A stretch of DNA of 64,000 nt. Source: Halocaridina rubra (taxonomy: Eukaryota > Arthropoda > Malacostraca > Decapoda > Atyidae). Shown one piece after another: positions 43,358 through 53,556 of this stretch. Position numbers and translations under genes: made by a program. The notes beneath the pieces were generated by a model that saw only the letters and a list, made by a program, of their open reading frames with translations, was not told the DNA's origin and ran no database searches. The stretch covers positions 145,349-209,348 of the forward strand of contig JAXCGZ010003809.1 of the NCBI GenBank assembly GCA_037179515.1, written 5' to 3'. Position 1 is the stretch's first letter. Every line of letters begins with the position of its first letter.

Positions 43358-44056
43358 CTATGGCTGAATGTGAAGTAACATTCTCTGTAAACGGGGAGGG
43401 GCCATGCTCAGCTGTTTCAGGTTAATGTTCTCAAGTGGTTTGTGATTACTATATATGACCAATGTGTTATATTTCTTTGGCTGTCCACATGAGTCTATGT
43501 AATGATTGATTATGATCTTTAACTGTTTTACCATAGACCATAACATCATCGGCTATTCCAGTGACACCTGTACCAACCTTTCCTAGAACATTATCCATAT
43601 ATTTTTGGAATATATCCTGTGAAACACAACTACCCAAGGGTAGTCTACAAAATCTATATTTTCCATCTGGGCTGTTAAAAGTACATAAATGACTACTCTC
43701 ATCCTTTAACTCATTACTCCAGTAACCATGTTTTGCATCTAGTTTAGAAAATACTGTTGTACCAGCAAGCTCATGACTTATTTCATCAAATGAAGGAATC
43801 TTATTCTAAGCCCACCTGATGCCTAGCTTCAAAATGCAATTATATTAACCCAATCACAAGTACTATCATCCTTACATTTAGCTACAACACAAAGTTTTTC
43901 CATTTCCATTAATTTATTATAAATTTCTTCTTTTAACTGAATAGGGTGCTTGCGAGGAAAAGATACCACAGTCACGGCATCATATTTTAACTCAATTTTA
44001 TATTTCTTTTGAAAATGAGCTATACCTTCAAAACACTGAGTATACACTTCCTTCAA
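43358..44056 (-). pseudogene. Gypsy-2 RT and RNase H remnants, internal deletion
   Basis: Frame 43829-44056 is the RT start (CFEGIAHFQKKYKIELKYDA, RKHPIQLKEEIYNKL). Broken palm blocks follow to about 43500, where GIADDVMVYGKTVKDHNQSL carries the catalytic A-D-D. Directly after SLHRLM the sequence becomes QPKKYNTLVIYSNHKPLENI, late RNase H (normally about 150 residues further on). The thumb and the first RNase H catalytic residues are thus deleted. Frame 43358-43549 ends RLQRMLLHIQP before a stop. Confidence 0.82.
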
Positions 44057-44090
44057 GTTTGTTTGTTATTTGTCTCTAATACATACACTA

Positions 44091-44620
44091 TCACAAAAAT
44101 GTGTATCCGTTATGTTTTTTCTGCAAATTTATATTATTTGGAGGTCCTAACTTAAAATTATTCACAACAGAAATTTGTTTACTCCTGACAACCTCTATAA
44201 TTCCAAAATTCTCAAATAAATTGCATGACAAAATAGGAGACCCATCAGTATCACATGCACAAAACCTGGCATCTATCCAGTCAAAATTATAAAATTGCAA
44301 TGGAATATCAATGTGACCAATGTGCTCAATACAAGTTCCATTTATAGCTATTAACCAAACTAGATTTTTTTCCAGCCTATAACATTGGTTTTGTTCATTT
44401 GGGTATATCTGTGTTAAACATCTTAAAGGTAGAATACTACCATTTGCCCTACCTGCTTTCAATGTCAAAGAAACACGTTGAAAAACACCTTTGGGCTTGG
44501 CATTCAACTTTACCATAATTGATTGCCGCTCACCTGTATCACATTCATCAGTAGAAATGGTAATTTCCCCACAGTCAAAAATATCATCACCAAATTTAAC
44601 ATTATGTACTTGCTTTCTTG
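44091..44620 (-). pseudogene. Gypsy-2 protease region and linker to RT
   Basis: Upstream of the 141-residue frame the minus strand reads ECDTGERQSIMVKLNAKP, which resembles the DTGE/A landmark at the start of K02A2.6-type pol segments (post-protease linker). It then continues through LPLRCLTQIYP and CDTDGSPILSCNLFENFGII. The function of this linker is not known to me; it precedes RT in Gypsy polyproteins of this type. Stop at 44091, then the RT frame. Confidence 0.55.
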
Positions 44621-44640
44621 TTGAATATTTTAATCACAGC

Positions 44641-45064
44641 TGAATTTACTTGTAATATTGTCAAGTATACTGAAAAGGAAAGATTTTGTTTTAATTAATC
44701 AGTGTATATTCATAGAACTAGCTGCAGACGACAACACTGAAGCCTAAAATATTTTATGGATTCTGTTCTACATATTATGTATGCAAGGTATTCGTTATTC
44801 TGAATAAGGTTAAAGATATATATAGTAATGTTTTATTTCATAAAAATTTTCAGTTTTAGAGTACTGTATAATTAGATTTGCGAATTAATAGTAATTGTGT
44901 AATTCTAGATACAGGGAGCTAATCTTATTGCACTTAGGTTTGTAGTCCCCAATGTTTTATTTTGCAGTTGTTTAGAAGTGCCCAAAAATATATGATATGA
45001 AGTTCTACCAGTTCTCATTTATATCCCATTATTATTACGGCATCAAAGGTAATTATATTTGAAA
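44641..45064. other. Unassigned segment between Gypsy-2 and copia
   Basis: AT-rich, no reading frame of note. It could include the copia leader or LTR, but I find no matching repeat on the other side of that element. Confidence 0.4.
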
Positions 45065-45742
45065 ATGTCTGTACAGACTTCAACATTGGAATACGGGCCC
45101 AGCAGCTTGTTGAAAGCCTTTGATGGCGATGCTAAAAACTACGAAATATGGGAGGAAAGTTTCATGGCTGCTTTGCAATTGAAAGGACTGCACCTAGATT
45201 TTGACAGGTATGAAAGTCAGTGAAGTGATGACTTTGATTTAGATGCAGCAAAACAGAGTATTTATGGTTATTTGGACATATGTTTAAATAGGACTTCATA
45301 AGAACTAATGAAAAGGAAAGCAAAAGATGAAAGAGTTACAGCAATGAAAGAATTGAGAAAATATTATTTGTGTGAGACCAATCAAATAATTCACACATAT
45401 TGGAGAACATTTATTAACTGCAATAAGGAAGACAGAAGTGTATCAGCCGATCTTGCCCAAATAGATGAGACTATTGCAACCCTAACAGAGGCAGGTGAGA
45501 AAATAAGTGATATTTTAACTGTATCTGTAGTCCTGAATGGTCTTTCTCAAAAGTTTGCAAATTTTGTTGATATAGCTAATCAGCGTCATCCACCATATAA
45601 ATTTGAGGACTTAAATATTGCTTTGGTAAACCAAGAAGATATTAAGAAGATAGAAACTGATCAGAATGATAGCATAATGGTTGCAAAGAATCAAGAAAAA
45701 ACTTTTGGTCTAAGTGTTTCGTATGTAAGAGATAGGCCATAA
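45065..45742 (+). pseudogene. Copia gag
   Basis: ATG at 45065 opens MSVQTSTLEYG and LLKAFDGDAKNYEIWEESF, the standard copia gag opening (F-D-G-x-N-Y-x-x-W). A stop at 45222 and others near 45300 are followed by frame 45308-45742, with the helical gag body (TYWRTFINCNKEDRSVSADL, ILTVSVVLNGLSQKFANFV). The zinc knuckle expected near the end is not visible. Gag would form the element's particle. Stops make it non-functional. Confidence 0.8.
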
Positions 45743-45845
45743 TGCATCTCAGTATTTTCTTGGGAAAGATAAGATACTCTCAACAAAAGTACCGCGAGTA
45801 TCATAAAAGTAAATCACACAACTCTGTATTATATGAAAACTACAT

Positions 45846-45954
45846 TCATTTTCAGATAAGCTTACATTGCTGAATTCAGAATCAGGCTAGGCCTAAGCCT
45901 AGGCCTAATGTGAATTCAGCAAACAGTGTTAATGTAGGCTTATCTGAAAATGAA
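45846..45954. repeat. Fold-back hairpin in copia gag-protease region
   Basis: Left arm 45846-45878 and right arm 45911-45954 are inverted copies. They differ at one base and by a 10-nt insertion in the right arm. The 32-nt loop holds two AGGCCTAAG-like units (CTAGGCCTAAGCCTAGGCCT, 45888-45907). The right arm is coding protease-leader sequence; the left arm is its inverted duplicate. Confidence 0.85.
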
Positions 45955-46330
45955 TTAAGTTTCCATATTAATACAAAGCGTAATGAAATTCATGACAAGG
46001 AAATAGATGATGATCTTATGTTAGTAGATTCTGGATGCACAATGCACATTGAAAAACAAATATCAGAGTTTGTTGAATTTGATAAATCATTCAGAAAAGA
46101 ACCGCACTGTTTACAGCTTACTGATGGACATAGGAGTAAAGATGCTGCAAAAGGTATTGGGACTGTTCAAGAAGTTGCTTGTGATGGAAATGGTGTAATA
46201 CGACAAGTTACATTAGGTGATGTGCTGTACGTTCCTACTTTTAATCAAGACATTTTGTCTGTGTACAAAAGTGTAAGGAGTGGCAATACTATCACTTTTA
46301 TTCCTGCAGGAAGTACAGTTTTGCACAATC
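45910..46330 (+). pseudogene. Copia aspartic protease and linker
   Basis: The frame contains DDLMLVDSGCTMHIEKQISEF (D-S-G catalytic loop in the usual copia form with Ser and Cys), then VTLGDVLYVPTFNQDILSV, the L-x-x-V-L-Y-V-P signature after the copia protease. From about 46316 the frame runs into a foreign insert (LINE C 3' UTR), so the C-terminal part of the listed frame, after GSTVLHN, is not copia protein. In an intact element the protease matures gag-pol. Confidence 0.85.
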
Positions 46331-46510
46331 TCACCTGCGGGCCAATTAGGAAAGTCCAATCACCAACAATAACAAGATTTCACCCCACCTCCTCACCAAC
46401 AGGAAAGCCCATTCGCCCGCAAGAGCGAATACCACGTACACTCCAAAAAAATCTCACCCCACCTGCAGGCCACAAGGGAAGGTCCGCTCACCCTCAAGGG
46501 TGAACATCCA
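46316..46510 (+). repeat. LINE C 3' UTR module inserted in copia
   Basis: It matches 20904-21115: CAGTTTTGCACAA, CTCACCTGCGGGCC, AGAGCGAATACCAC, CCCACCTGCAGGCCA, GGTCCGCTCACCCTCAAGGG. All three tandem units are present, the first shortened. It lacks the final ~125 bases and the TAA tail of LINE C, and ends in an A/C-rich stretch (ACAACAAACAAC). Copia coding sense resumes at about 46530. Confidence 0.85.
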
Positions 46511-46529
46511 AGAACAACAAACAACTAAA

Positions 46530-47017
46530 AAAGGAACTGTTTTCAACATCATTGAAAAAGGCAACTTGTATTATATCAAGAGAAATTCTCAAATATTCAA
46601 GTAAAGATGAATGTCACACAGCAAAAAACATTTCAGGAAACATGCATTGGAAGGGTGGCACTGAATTTTAGGTCACTGCAATGTAAGTAATATAAAAAAA
46701 ATGGCAAGTGTTGTAGATGGCTTGGAAATAACGAACTTGCAAAATTTTGAATGTGTAACCTGCATACTCGGTAAAATGACAGATAATATCAGCAGAAAAG
46801 CAAGGAATCGTGCTACAGGATGTCTAGACCTAGTGCTCTGCGATCTATATGGTCCTATTAGCCCAGTATCCAGAGAGGGTTGTAAGTATGGTATATATTT
46901 GGTGGATGATTACTCTGGTGCTTTCAAGATTTATTTCTGAAAGAAAAGAGTGATGCAGTTCATGCCCTGAAGAAATTTACTGCAGAAACTTCACCTTATG
47001 GAATTATCCGTTGTCTC
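46530..47017 (+). pseudogene. Copia integrase, N-terminal part
   Basis: Sense resumes with GTVFNIIEKGNLYYIK and then a broken HHCC zinc domain (LGHCN-like about 46680, then ECVTCILGK). Frame 46701-46940 runs NLQNFECVTCILGKMTDNIS, LVLCDLYGPISPVS and GIYLVDDYSGAFKIYF. The D-L-x-G-P and V-D-D-Y-S blocks are the first catalytic region of copia integrases. After a stop at 46938 the sense continues KEKSDAVHALKKFTAETSPYG and is cut at 47017 by the BEL LTR. Confidence 0.85.
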
Positions 47018-47020
47018 ATC

Positions 47021-47390
47021 TGGGACATTTTGCAAGATTTGTTAATTATTTTAGGCAAAGAAAACAACCGTGTGACTCCAAATCCTTTTCTATATTTTTT
47101 CTCGCAGAATACAGTCTTCTACAACCTACTAAACATATCACTAAATTACAAATATCACTTTCGTGGAGCAAAAGAAAAATATAAATGAACATTATATAAT
47201 TTTCCCTAATAGTATTGTCCCTATCAAGGCTTCTATATTAATTACATTCTTATATTATAATGAAAGCATTGTATAGAGAATATAATGCTGGAGCCTGTAA
47301 ATGAAAAAAGGAAATGTATGCCAGTTAACAATTTATGTAGTGACTAATGTAACTGTTTAAACCATCAAAATAATATTCCAATATTTGACA
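47021..47390 (-). repeat. BEL element 3' LTR
   Basis: Direct repeat of 56032-56405. The outer end (47390) is followed by a purine-rich tract on the minus strand (ATGGTGGGCAGAA, 47391-47403), the expected plus-strand primer. Confidence 0.9.
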
Positions 47391-48525
47391 TTCTGCCCAC
47401 CATAAAGGGCGAAACGCCTTATCTCTACAATCTCATAAAGCTCATTAATATATTACATAGCTAAATTTAATAATAATGCATATCATAGCCAAATATATAC
47501 AACTTACAAATTTAGTCTTTGAGGTCTTTTAATTGACTGACCTCTACATGAGTGTACAACCACATCATTGTCACCCCCTTTGATTAGAATCTTGCATAGG
47601 CACTTCATCAACATCATAAACATTATTAGAAAGATTTTGTGCAGAAATTTCCTTTAATTCAGTACCCAAGCTAGAATTCAACTCTAAATCATGCAGTATT
47701 TGTAATGATCTATTTATAGTACCTGTGGTGACTATTCCCAGAATGCCTGCTTTCACCTGGTCAATGAATAGTCTACTCTCAGTTTTTTGCAGGCTACCGT
47801 GCACAAAAATATTTACTCCACCAACTTCAAATAAAGTTGGGCTAAAACTTAATGGCTTATAATTAAATATAAGACAAACTGTAACGGTACTAAAGGGGAA
47901 GGGCATGAGTTACGTTTGCTTAATAGTTAGTGGAGAACTCCCACTGGTTAATAACACAAATACACTAAATAATATTAACTGAACACTGCATAAATCCAGG
48001 CTTAAATGAAAGACTCATCGATAAAATATAAAAATATATTGAAAAAAAGGTTAAATATTATAATGGAGCAATATTTCAGCCCAAAAGAAAAGGTTAAATT
48101 TTACAAAAATAACAGAGTTATAGCTCCAGGCACGACTGCTGGACACACAAAATAAACAACACTTAATATAAAAAAAGAATTGTTCAAAATCCAAAAACTT
48201 TATGCAATATTAAAACAGAGTCACTGCTTGACAAATTCGACAGCACTAGTCCAAGGGGCGAAATGGGAGGCTCATAAATTTACACGAATTTTACGAGTCT
48301 CTAACAATAGGTCCTAACCTGGTTTTGTTCTCAGAGAAAGTCCTCGTCCGTTCTGTAAACAAATCAGACGAGCATCAAATTCTAAAATAAAAGGATATAT
48401 TTTTATCATATTTTACATAATTAAGGATTTCCTAAGATTTAGATTAGCTTTACAAACAAATTCCAATTATTCATGAGAAAATTATGAATTAATGACAAAA
48501 TAAATGATTGTTATAATATAGTCTC
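47391..48525 (-). other. BEL region between pol end and 3' LTR
   Basis: About 1.1 kb, mostly AT-rich. It contains one 111-residue frame (47571-47906) treated separately. The remainder, 47910-48525, shows no conserved frame. Confidence 0.5.
47571..47906 (-). CDS. Unidentified 111-residue frame downstream of BEL pol
   Basis: It begins MPFPFSTVTVCLIFNYKPLS and contains FEVGGVNIFVHGSLQKTES and KAGILGIVTTGTINRSLQIL, ending PMQDSNQRG. I do not recognise it. It lies after the integrase C-terminal domain and before the 3' LTR, the position where some BEL and Gypsy elements have an extra frame. No signal peptide, clear transmembrane segment or cysteine pattern supports an envelope protein. It could be a remnant of another element or a chance frame. 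Confidence 0.3.
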   Translation of the reverse strand: MPFPFSTVTVCLIFNYKPLSFSPTLFEVGGVNIFVHGSLQKTESRLFIDQVKAGILGIVTTGTINRSLQILHDLELNSSLGTELKEISAQNLSNNVYDVDEVPMQDSNQRG

Positions 48526-49011
48526 TCAAATGAATATATTCATGTAGGTAGATGCAATGCTAATTATGGTATTACAATAAAACACACACATGGTATAACT
48601 AATGAAACTGTGTGATAGACAGATCACCACAGTACCCTTTCTCGTTTTAATATCAATACTGTAAATTAAACTGTCTCTGCCGGTATATACATTTACAATC
48701 ACTCCAATGGGCCATTGTAATCTAGGCATATTTTCTTCTCTACCAAGTACAACACTACCTATATTCACTTTACATATCTGTTTGAACCCTTTTACTACAG
48801 GGGGCAAATTGGCCAAATAATCCTTTCTCCATACCTTCCAAAAGTGTTCCAACCTTTGGCTCCTTATCCTCTCCCTGTTGTGTAGGTCTTTAGCATTTAC
48901 AACATAGGGTTCAATATTAACAGAGGGCTTAGAGGTTATGTTTCTACCTGTCATGAAATGAAATGGTGTATGATATTGATTTAAATCTGGTTCCTCACTC
49001 ACAAAGGTCAA
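48526..49011 (-). pseudogene. BEL integrase C-terminal domain (DUF5641-like)
   Basis: Contains NQYHTPFHFMTGRNITSKPS and RSQRLEHFWKVWRKDYLANL, the W-x-x-W-x-x-x-Y-L block found at the end of BEL/Pao polyproteins. VNIGSVVLGREENMPRLQWP and GVIVNVYTGRDS follow. Its precise role is not established; it follows the integrase core in this superfamily. The frame is fairly intact (161 residues) though the upstream core is damaged. Confidence 0.9.
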
Positions 49012-49029
49012 GGGCCGAGAATTTATACA

Positions 49030-49930
49030 GGATTCATCTGCTATAAGAATGGTTTCTAATTCAGTTTACTTACATATTTGGTTCCCAAAGTTTTTCCTAA
49101 AGCTAACTTGACTGAACCTATAAGCCTCGCAAACCATGCTCCCCATCATGGGGATCTCGGTACATTGAACTTCCACTTCAGTGCTAAATGGCCAAACACC
49201 TGTACTTCCGAGGAAGCTGCAACAAAAGTTCTGGCAATGTCCGAATAAAAGACACTAGGAAGACCTCTAAAAGCAACATTTCTTCTTACAGCCTGCATAC
49301 AATCAACCAATGACATAGATTTTGTGATTTCCAAATGCACTGCTCTAACTATAGCACATGCATCAGTAAAATATACAACCTCTCTTCTGGATAATCAGCA
49401 CTAAATAATGGACAAGCAAAATATATTCCTGTGACTGCAAAAGGGGGTGCAGGGTTAACCTTCAGATCAGGCATAGGTGCAGCTGGTTTACTACAAGGAC
49501 GGCTATCATGTCTGCGACAACTTAAACACTCTTTTACTACAGTTTTAGCCATTCTTTTCAAGCCAATGATCCCAAAACTAGTTCTTAATGATTAAAAAAT
49601 CTTGTTCACATCATCATGCTTTAGGAGTTTATGCCGAAATTGTACTAAGAGCTTAGGAAAAAAATGGCCCTTAGGAAGAAAGACTGGGTGTTTAGAATCA
49701 AAACTCAAATTAGAAACCTGCAGTCTACCATTGATTCTTACAATACCATCATCATCAATAAATGCATCTAATTTACTTAATTTGGAATGTTTAGGGACCG
49801 AAGCTTTACTTGATAAAGCTTTGATTTTATCTGTGAATACCTCTATTTGGACTACATATATTATCTTTGTCTTGGCGAGATCTAGATCTTCAGTAGTAGA
49901 ATCACTGATCTTCAAAGTATATCCCAATTT
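49030..49930 (-). pseudogene. BEL integrase zinc-binding and catalytic core
   Basis: Frame 49592-49927 carries the segment before the core (DDDGIVRINGRLQVSNLSFD, HPVFLPKGHFFPKLLV), the BEL zinc-binding lead-in. Frame 49349-49561 has VVKECLSCRRHDSRPC and VTGIYFACPLFSADY, where the first catalytic Asp (normally in T-G-I-D-F) is replaced by Tyr. Frame 49146-49340 has FRGLPSVFYSDIARTFVAAS with the second Asp kept. The Glu region is broken. The enzyme is therefore dead. Confidence 0.88.
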
Positions 49931-50229
49931 CTTACTCCTTCAGTTATATATAAATCTCAAAATGTTTCCAACAATTCTTACTGACCTGTCAAAATTATTG
50001 TACTTTTCATGATCAAACATAGGAGTTGCAGTCTGGACAGTTAAACAAACGATGTTATCTTCAAATTCATTATCCACAGTCTCACTAATAGCACTAGAGT
50101 TATTACTATCCTTAATACTAAATGTGGGTTCTGACAAGTTACTAGGACCACCAAACCAGAAGTCATTACCAATAAGGTTCTCCGCTAGTAACCCTGGGGT
50201 CATCAAGTCAGCTGGATTATCTGATCCAC

Positions 50230-50854
50230 TAGTGACTGGGAGGTGTTAGCTGCCGAATCTCTGTAACTCTATTCCAAACATGCAAATCCCACATCCTAGA
50301 GTCAATCTTTATTCACCCCAAGGTTAAAGTGGAATCTGTCCAACATGCAATCTCAGTTTTGATCTTCATACCCAGAGCATTCTTGACAATTATCACTAAT
50401 CTAGCACAAAGTAATGCTCCCATCAGTTCTAATATAGGCAGGGTCAGTTTCTTACTTGGTGTTATTATAGTTCTGGACATGACCAGTGACGTTTGACACG
50501 TGTGGCCAAAACAAACCTTCAGGTACACACAAGCACCAAACCCCGTTTTGGAGGCATCTCCATATCCATGTATCTCCATGTATTCAATACTCTTCCAAGG
50601 TACATTGGTAAAATAAGATCTATCTATATTTAGTGAACTTAAGTACCTGGTACTTTTCATCCATTTCTTAAAATAAACTTCAATATAACATGGCAACTCA
50701 GCATCCCAAGACACACCCAATTTCCAAATATCCTGGGATAATATCTTGGCATACATGATAAATGGACTAATAAATCCACAAGGGACAAAAAATTTAGCCA
50801 TTAGGCTTAATACTGTTCTTTTAGTATATGCTAACTCAAAACTAGAGTCCAGGG
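50230..50854 (-). pseudogene. BEL Pao-type RNase H
   Basis: Frame 50313-50801 reads FFVPCGFISPFIMYAKILSQ, the connection after RT, then ELPCYIEVYFKKWMKSTRYL and EIHGYGDASKTGFGACVYL (catalytic Asp in GDAS). TLPILELMGALLCARL (Glu) and EIACWTDSTLTLG (Asp in TDST) follow. These are the Pao-type RNase H landmarks in order. A stop follows LTLG. The active-site acidic residues are retained even though RT is mutated. Confidence 0.88.
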
Positions 50855-51700
50855 CTAGACCACACCTAATACACTATTAGTTTCATCATCTCTTATAAAT
50901 TGATCCTTATCATTAAACTTAGATACTATCACTACACTATTGGATACAAGATTCTCAAGGGATATATTTGCTTCAGCCATAATGTTATATGCTGTGAAAT
51001 ATTTGCTCGCTACCTCTGTTATGCTATCAGCTCCTCTGAACCAGTTGTCCACATACAGATCTCTTTGTAGATCCTTAGTTACTTCATACTCAGAGTACTT
51101 ACTTAAATGGTATTTAACAGTAGCATTAAGTAAAAAAGGCCTTGAAGTATTACAAAAGACAACTCTATTAAATCTCATGTGTCTTACTTCATTTTTACTT
51201 TGTATCAAAAACCTATGAACATCTATATCCTGTCTATCTACACTTATTTGCAAAAAAAAAAAAAGCCTTAACAATATCAGCAGTACCCATGTAGGGCCAG
51301 AGTCTAAATCTAATTAGTATCTCCACCAGATCTGAGTTGAGAGATGGACCCATTAATAAACAATCATTAAGAGAAATTCCATTTGGTCCCTTGGCAGAGG
51401 CATAAAAAACTGGTCATATCTTTATAGAACTACTCTATAACCTAACAAAAGGTCTGTGGGGCATGTAGTGATTGGGTCCATGATGCTCATTTTCCTCTAA
51501 TGGCATCTCCTCAATTATCCCCAAAGACTCACATTCATCAAAAACTTTCATATACTCAGCCTTTAAGTCTTCATCCTTATCTAATTTAACTAAGAGCTTA
51601 TGTAATCTCATCATGGCATTTTCATTACTCATCAATATATATTTCAAAGTGTCATCTTTCCAAGGTAACTAAACTTCTTACCTGTCATTTATAAAATTTA
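50855..51700 (-). pseudogene. BEL reverse transcriptase
   Basis: Frame 51435-51647 has EYMKVFDECESLGIIEEMP and HYMPHRPFVRL, the opening of BEL RT. Around 51250-51430 sense is broken, with an A-run at 51250-51261. Frame 50855-51274 gives QSKNEVRHMRFNRVVFCNTS, RPFLLNATVKYHLSKYSEYE and DLQRDLYVDNWFRGADSITE. The catalytic box normally ends D-D; here it is Y-V-D-N, so the second Asp is lost. Position between protease and RNase H is as expected. Confidence 0.9.
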
Positions 51701-52199
51701 TCTTATCACAAAACACTTGAACTACTGCATATCTGATATCTTCCTTACATTCTTTGCTAGTACTAATGCCAATAGTCACTAGGTCCCAAATTTTGAAATA
51801 TCAGCATCAGATACCTTAGAGATACATAAGAGTTGGCATGATTTGAAGGGTTAGAATATTTACTAATATTTCCAGACAAAGTCCAGCCAAACACAGACTT
51901 CATGGCAATTGTATTTCCTATCTGAGCATCATCCTTAGGGTTAATGAGTCTCCAGTAGTAGTCCAGACCAATGAGAATATCTAAGTCTATAGGAGAAGTA
52001 TGATCAAATCATCTGCTAATTTCATATGACTAAAAGCATCTAAAATGTGGGCTGGAACTACTTGTCTTACTTGGGGTTCAGATATTTTCGGAATTCCTGC
52101 AGCTACAATGGAAATAATATCACCATTTTCAACTAAAACCTATAACTTGTATACATTACTTTGTACATCTCTGTCAGAACTATGACCGCCAAAACTTCT

Positions 52200-52560
52200 T
52201 TAAGGGACTTCTGTGCTAGTAACCCAATCTGGCTTACACTTTCCAACAAACTTGTTGCTAACATATGTACGATCACAACCACCATCAAACAACACTTTGG
52301 CAGTGACAATATTCCCCTCTCTATTCACAACCTTTACATTAGCTGTTTGTAATATAGTCTTATTTCTACAGTGGCTTGACAACATAGCAAGTGCTTGTGG
52401 ATCCTTCTGATTATTTTCCTCTACATTTACTTTGGGGACTTTATTTAGCTTAAAGCCGCACATTATCACAATATGATCACCTTGGCACTTAATACAATTA
52501 GCCTCACACTTTCTAGATATATGCCCTCTATTTAGGCATCTAAAATATACACACCTAATT
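52200..52560 (-). pseudogene. BEL zinc-binding block and aspartic protease
   Basis: The minus strand at about 52480-52540 encodes HISRKCEANCIKCQGDHI, a Cys/His block at the end of gag. Frame 52200-52469 continues with ALAMLSSHCRNKTILQTANV and AKVLFDGGCDRTYVSNKFVG. BEL proteases normally have D-S-G here; this copy has D-G-G, a Ser-to-Gly change beside the catalytic Asp. TYVS follows as in the family. Frame lost before RT. Confidence 0.82.
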
Positions 52561-52940
52561 CCTTTATCTTGTCAAACCTCTACTGCCCATCCAGGGCCTA
52601 GAACTTTTAACAATTTTCAGACCTATGGTTTCTCTTATTATAAAATACACAACTCGAGCCTTCTGTTGGGGAGACTGCATGAACAATCCTTCCTTACTTC
52701 CTTTACTAGGCCTAAAGCATTTCTTTCATTCCCCATTGTTAACACTAACATTATTTCCTTTATAAACTTCACTTCTCTCTAAAACTTTAATTTCTTTTTG
52801 TAACTAATTTAGTAACCAATCAATATCACTTTTATGTCTACAGTTTCTTGACCACTCTGTCCGTAACTCTGCTGGCAGCCTAGAGACAATCATAGGAGTT
52901 AACAGAACTTCATATTGCTTTCCGGTAATTCCCAGGGCTT

Positions 52941-53556
52941 CTAAGCAGGCACTTGAAGAGAGAGAAGAGTTTGGACATGAGCATGGATGAAACAAACAGA
53001 CTTGCCAAATCCATGTTTTAGCAGGTCAATAACTGTTTTATAGCTGGCGCTTGCATATGGCACCCCTTCTACCACTTCCTTAGCAGTGCCATCTAATAGG
53101 GAAAATAAATTGGTTAACTTGCTAATGATAGGCAGCTCCGAATTATGCATATGCGATGAATATTGCTCAAAGAAGCATTGCCACTGTGTGATGTCACCAT
53201 CGAATATGGGCAATTCTAGTTTCGGAAGTTTTACATGTAAAGATGTTGTAGTATTTGCAGATTCTGTAGAAACCTTATCTCCATCACCTGCAATCAATTC
53301 CTCAAGTTTATCAGCACATAACAACCTCTTGTGCTGGACCTTCTGACTAAATGTATCTGCTTGGTCCAGATAATTCTAATTCCTCAGGGTCTATTGCTAA
53401 TTCTATCTCTGACTGCACTTTTTCTAAATTAGCAAATATCTTATCAAATTCCTTCAAACCATCTACTAACTCACTTGTAGTTGATGTAAGACTTCTAGCT
53501 AGGAGGCTATCTATTTTAGAACATGCCCTAGTCACCCTAGTCACCCAACATGTAAT
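52941..53556 (-). pseudogene. BEL gag (DUF1759-like), main part
   Basis: Frame 52941-53324 has LHVKLPKLELPIFDGDITQW, FEQYSSHMHNSELPIISKL and FSLLDGTAKEVVEGVPYAS with LLKHGFGK, the pattern of BEL/Pao gag (LPKLELPxFxGD...W). Upstream, 53347-53556 supplies the N-terminal coiled part (SELVDGLKEFDKIFANLEKV, ELAIDPEELELSGPSR). Its first residues lie beyond the LINE, at 55906-55945 (MEQLQKATAAL on the minus strand). The LINE insertion thus splits gag near its start. Confidence 0.88.

Larger units (their letters stand above)
39474..44640 (-). mobile_element. Ty3/Gypsy element Gypsy-2, split by LINE F
   Basis: Minus-strand order is protease-region, RT, RNase H remnant and integrase, the usual Gypsy order. 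A LINE (40175-42600) separates the integrase core from its C-terminal part. About 450 or more bases between RT palm and late RNase H are deleted at about 43495. No gag is seen to the right of 44640. The domain style is close to Gypsy-1. Confidence 0.88.
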
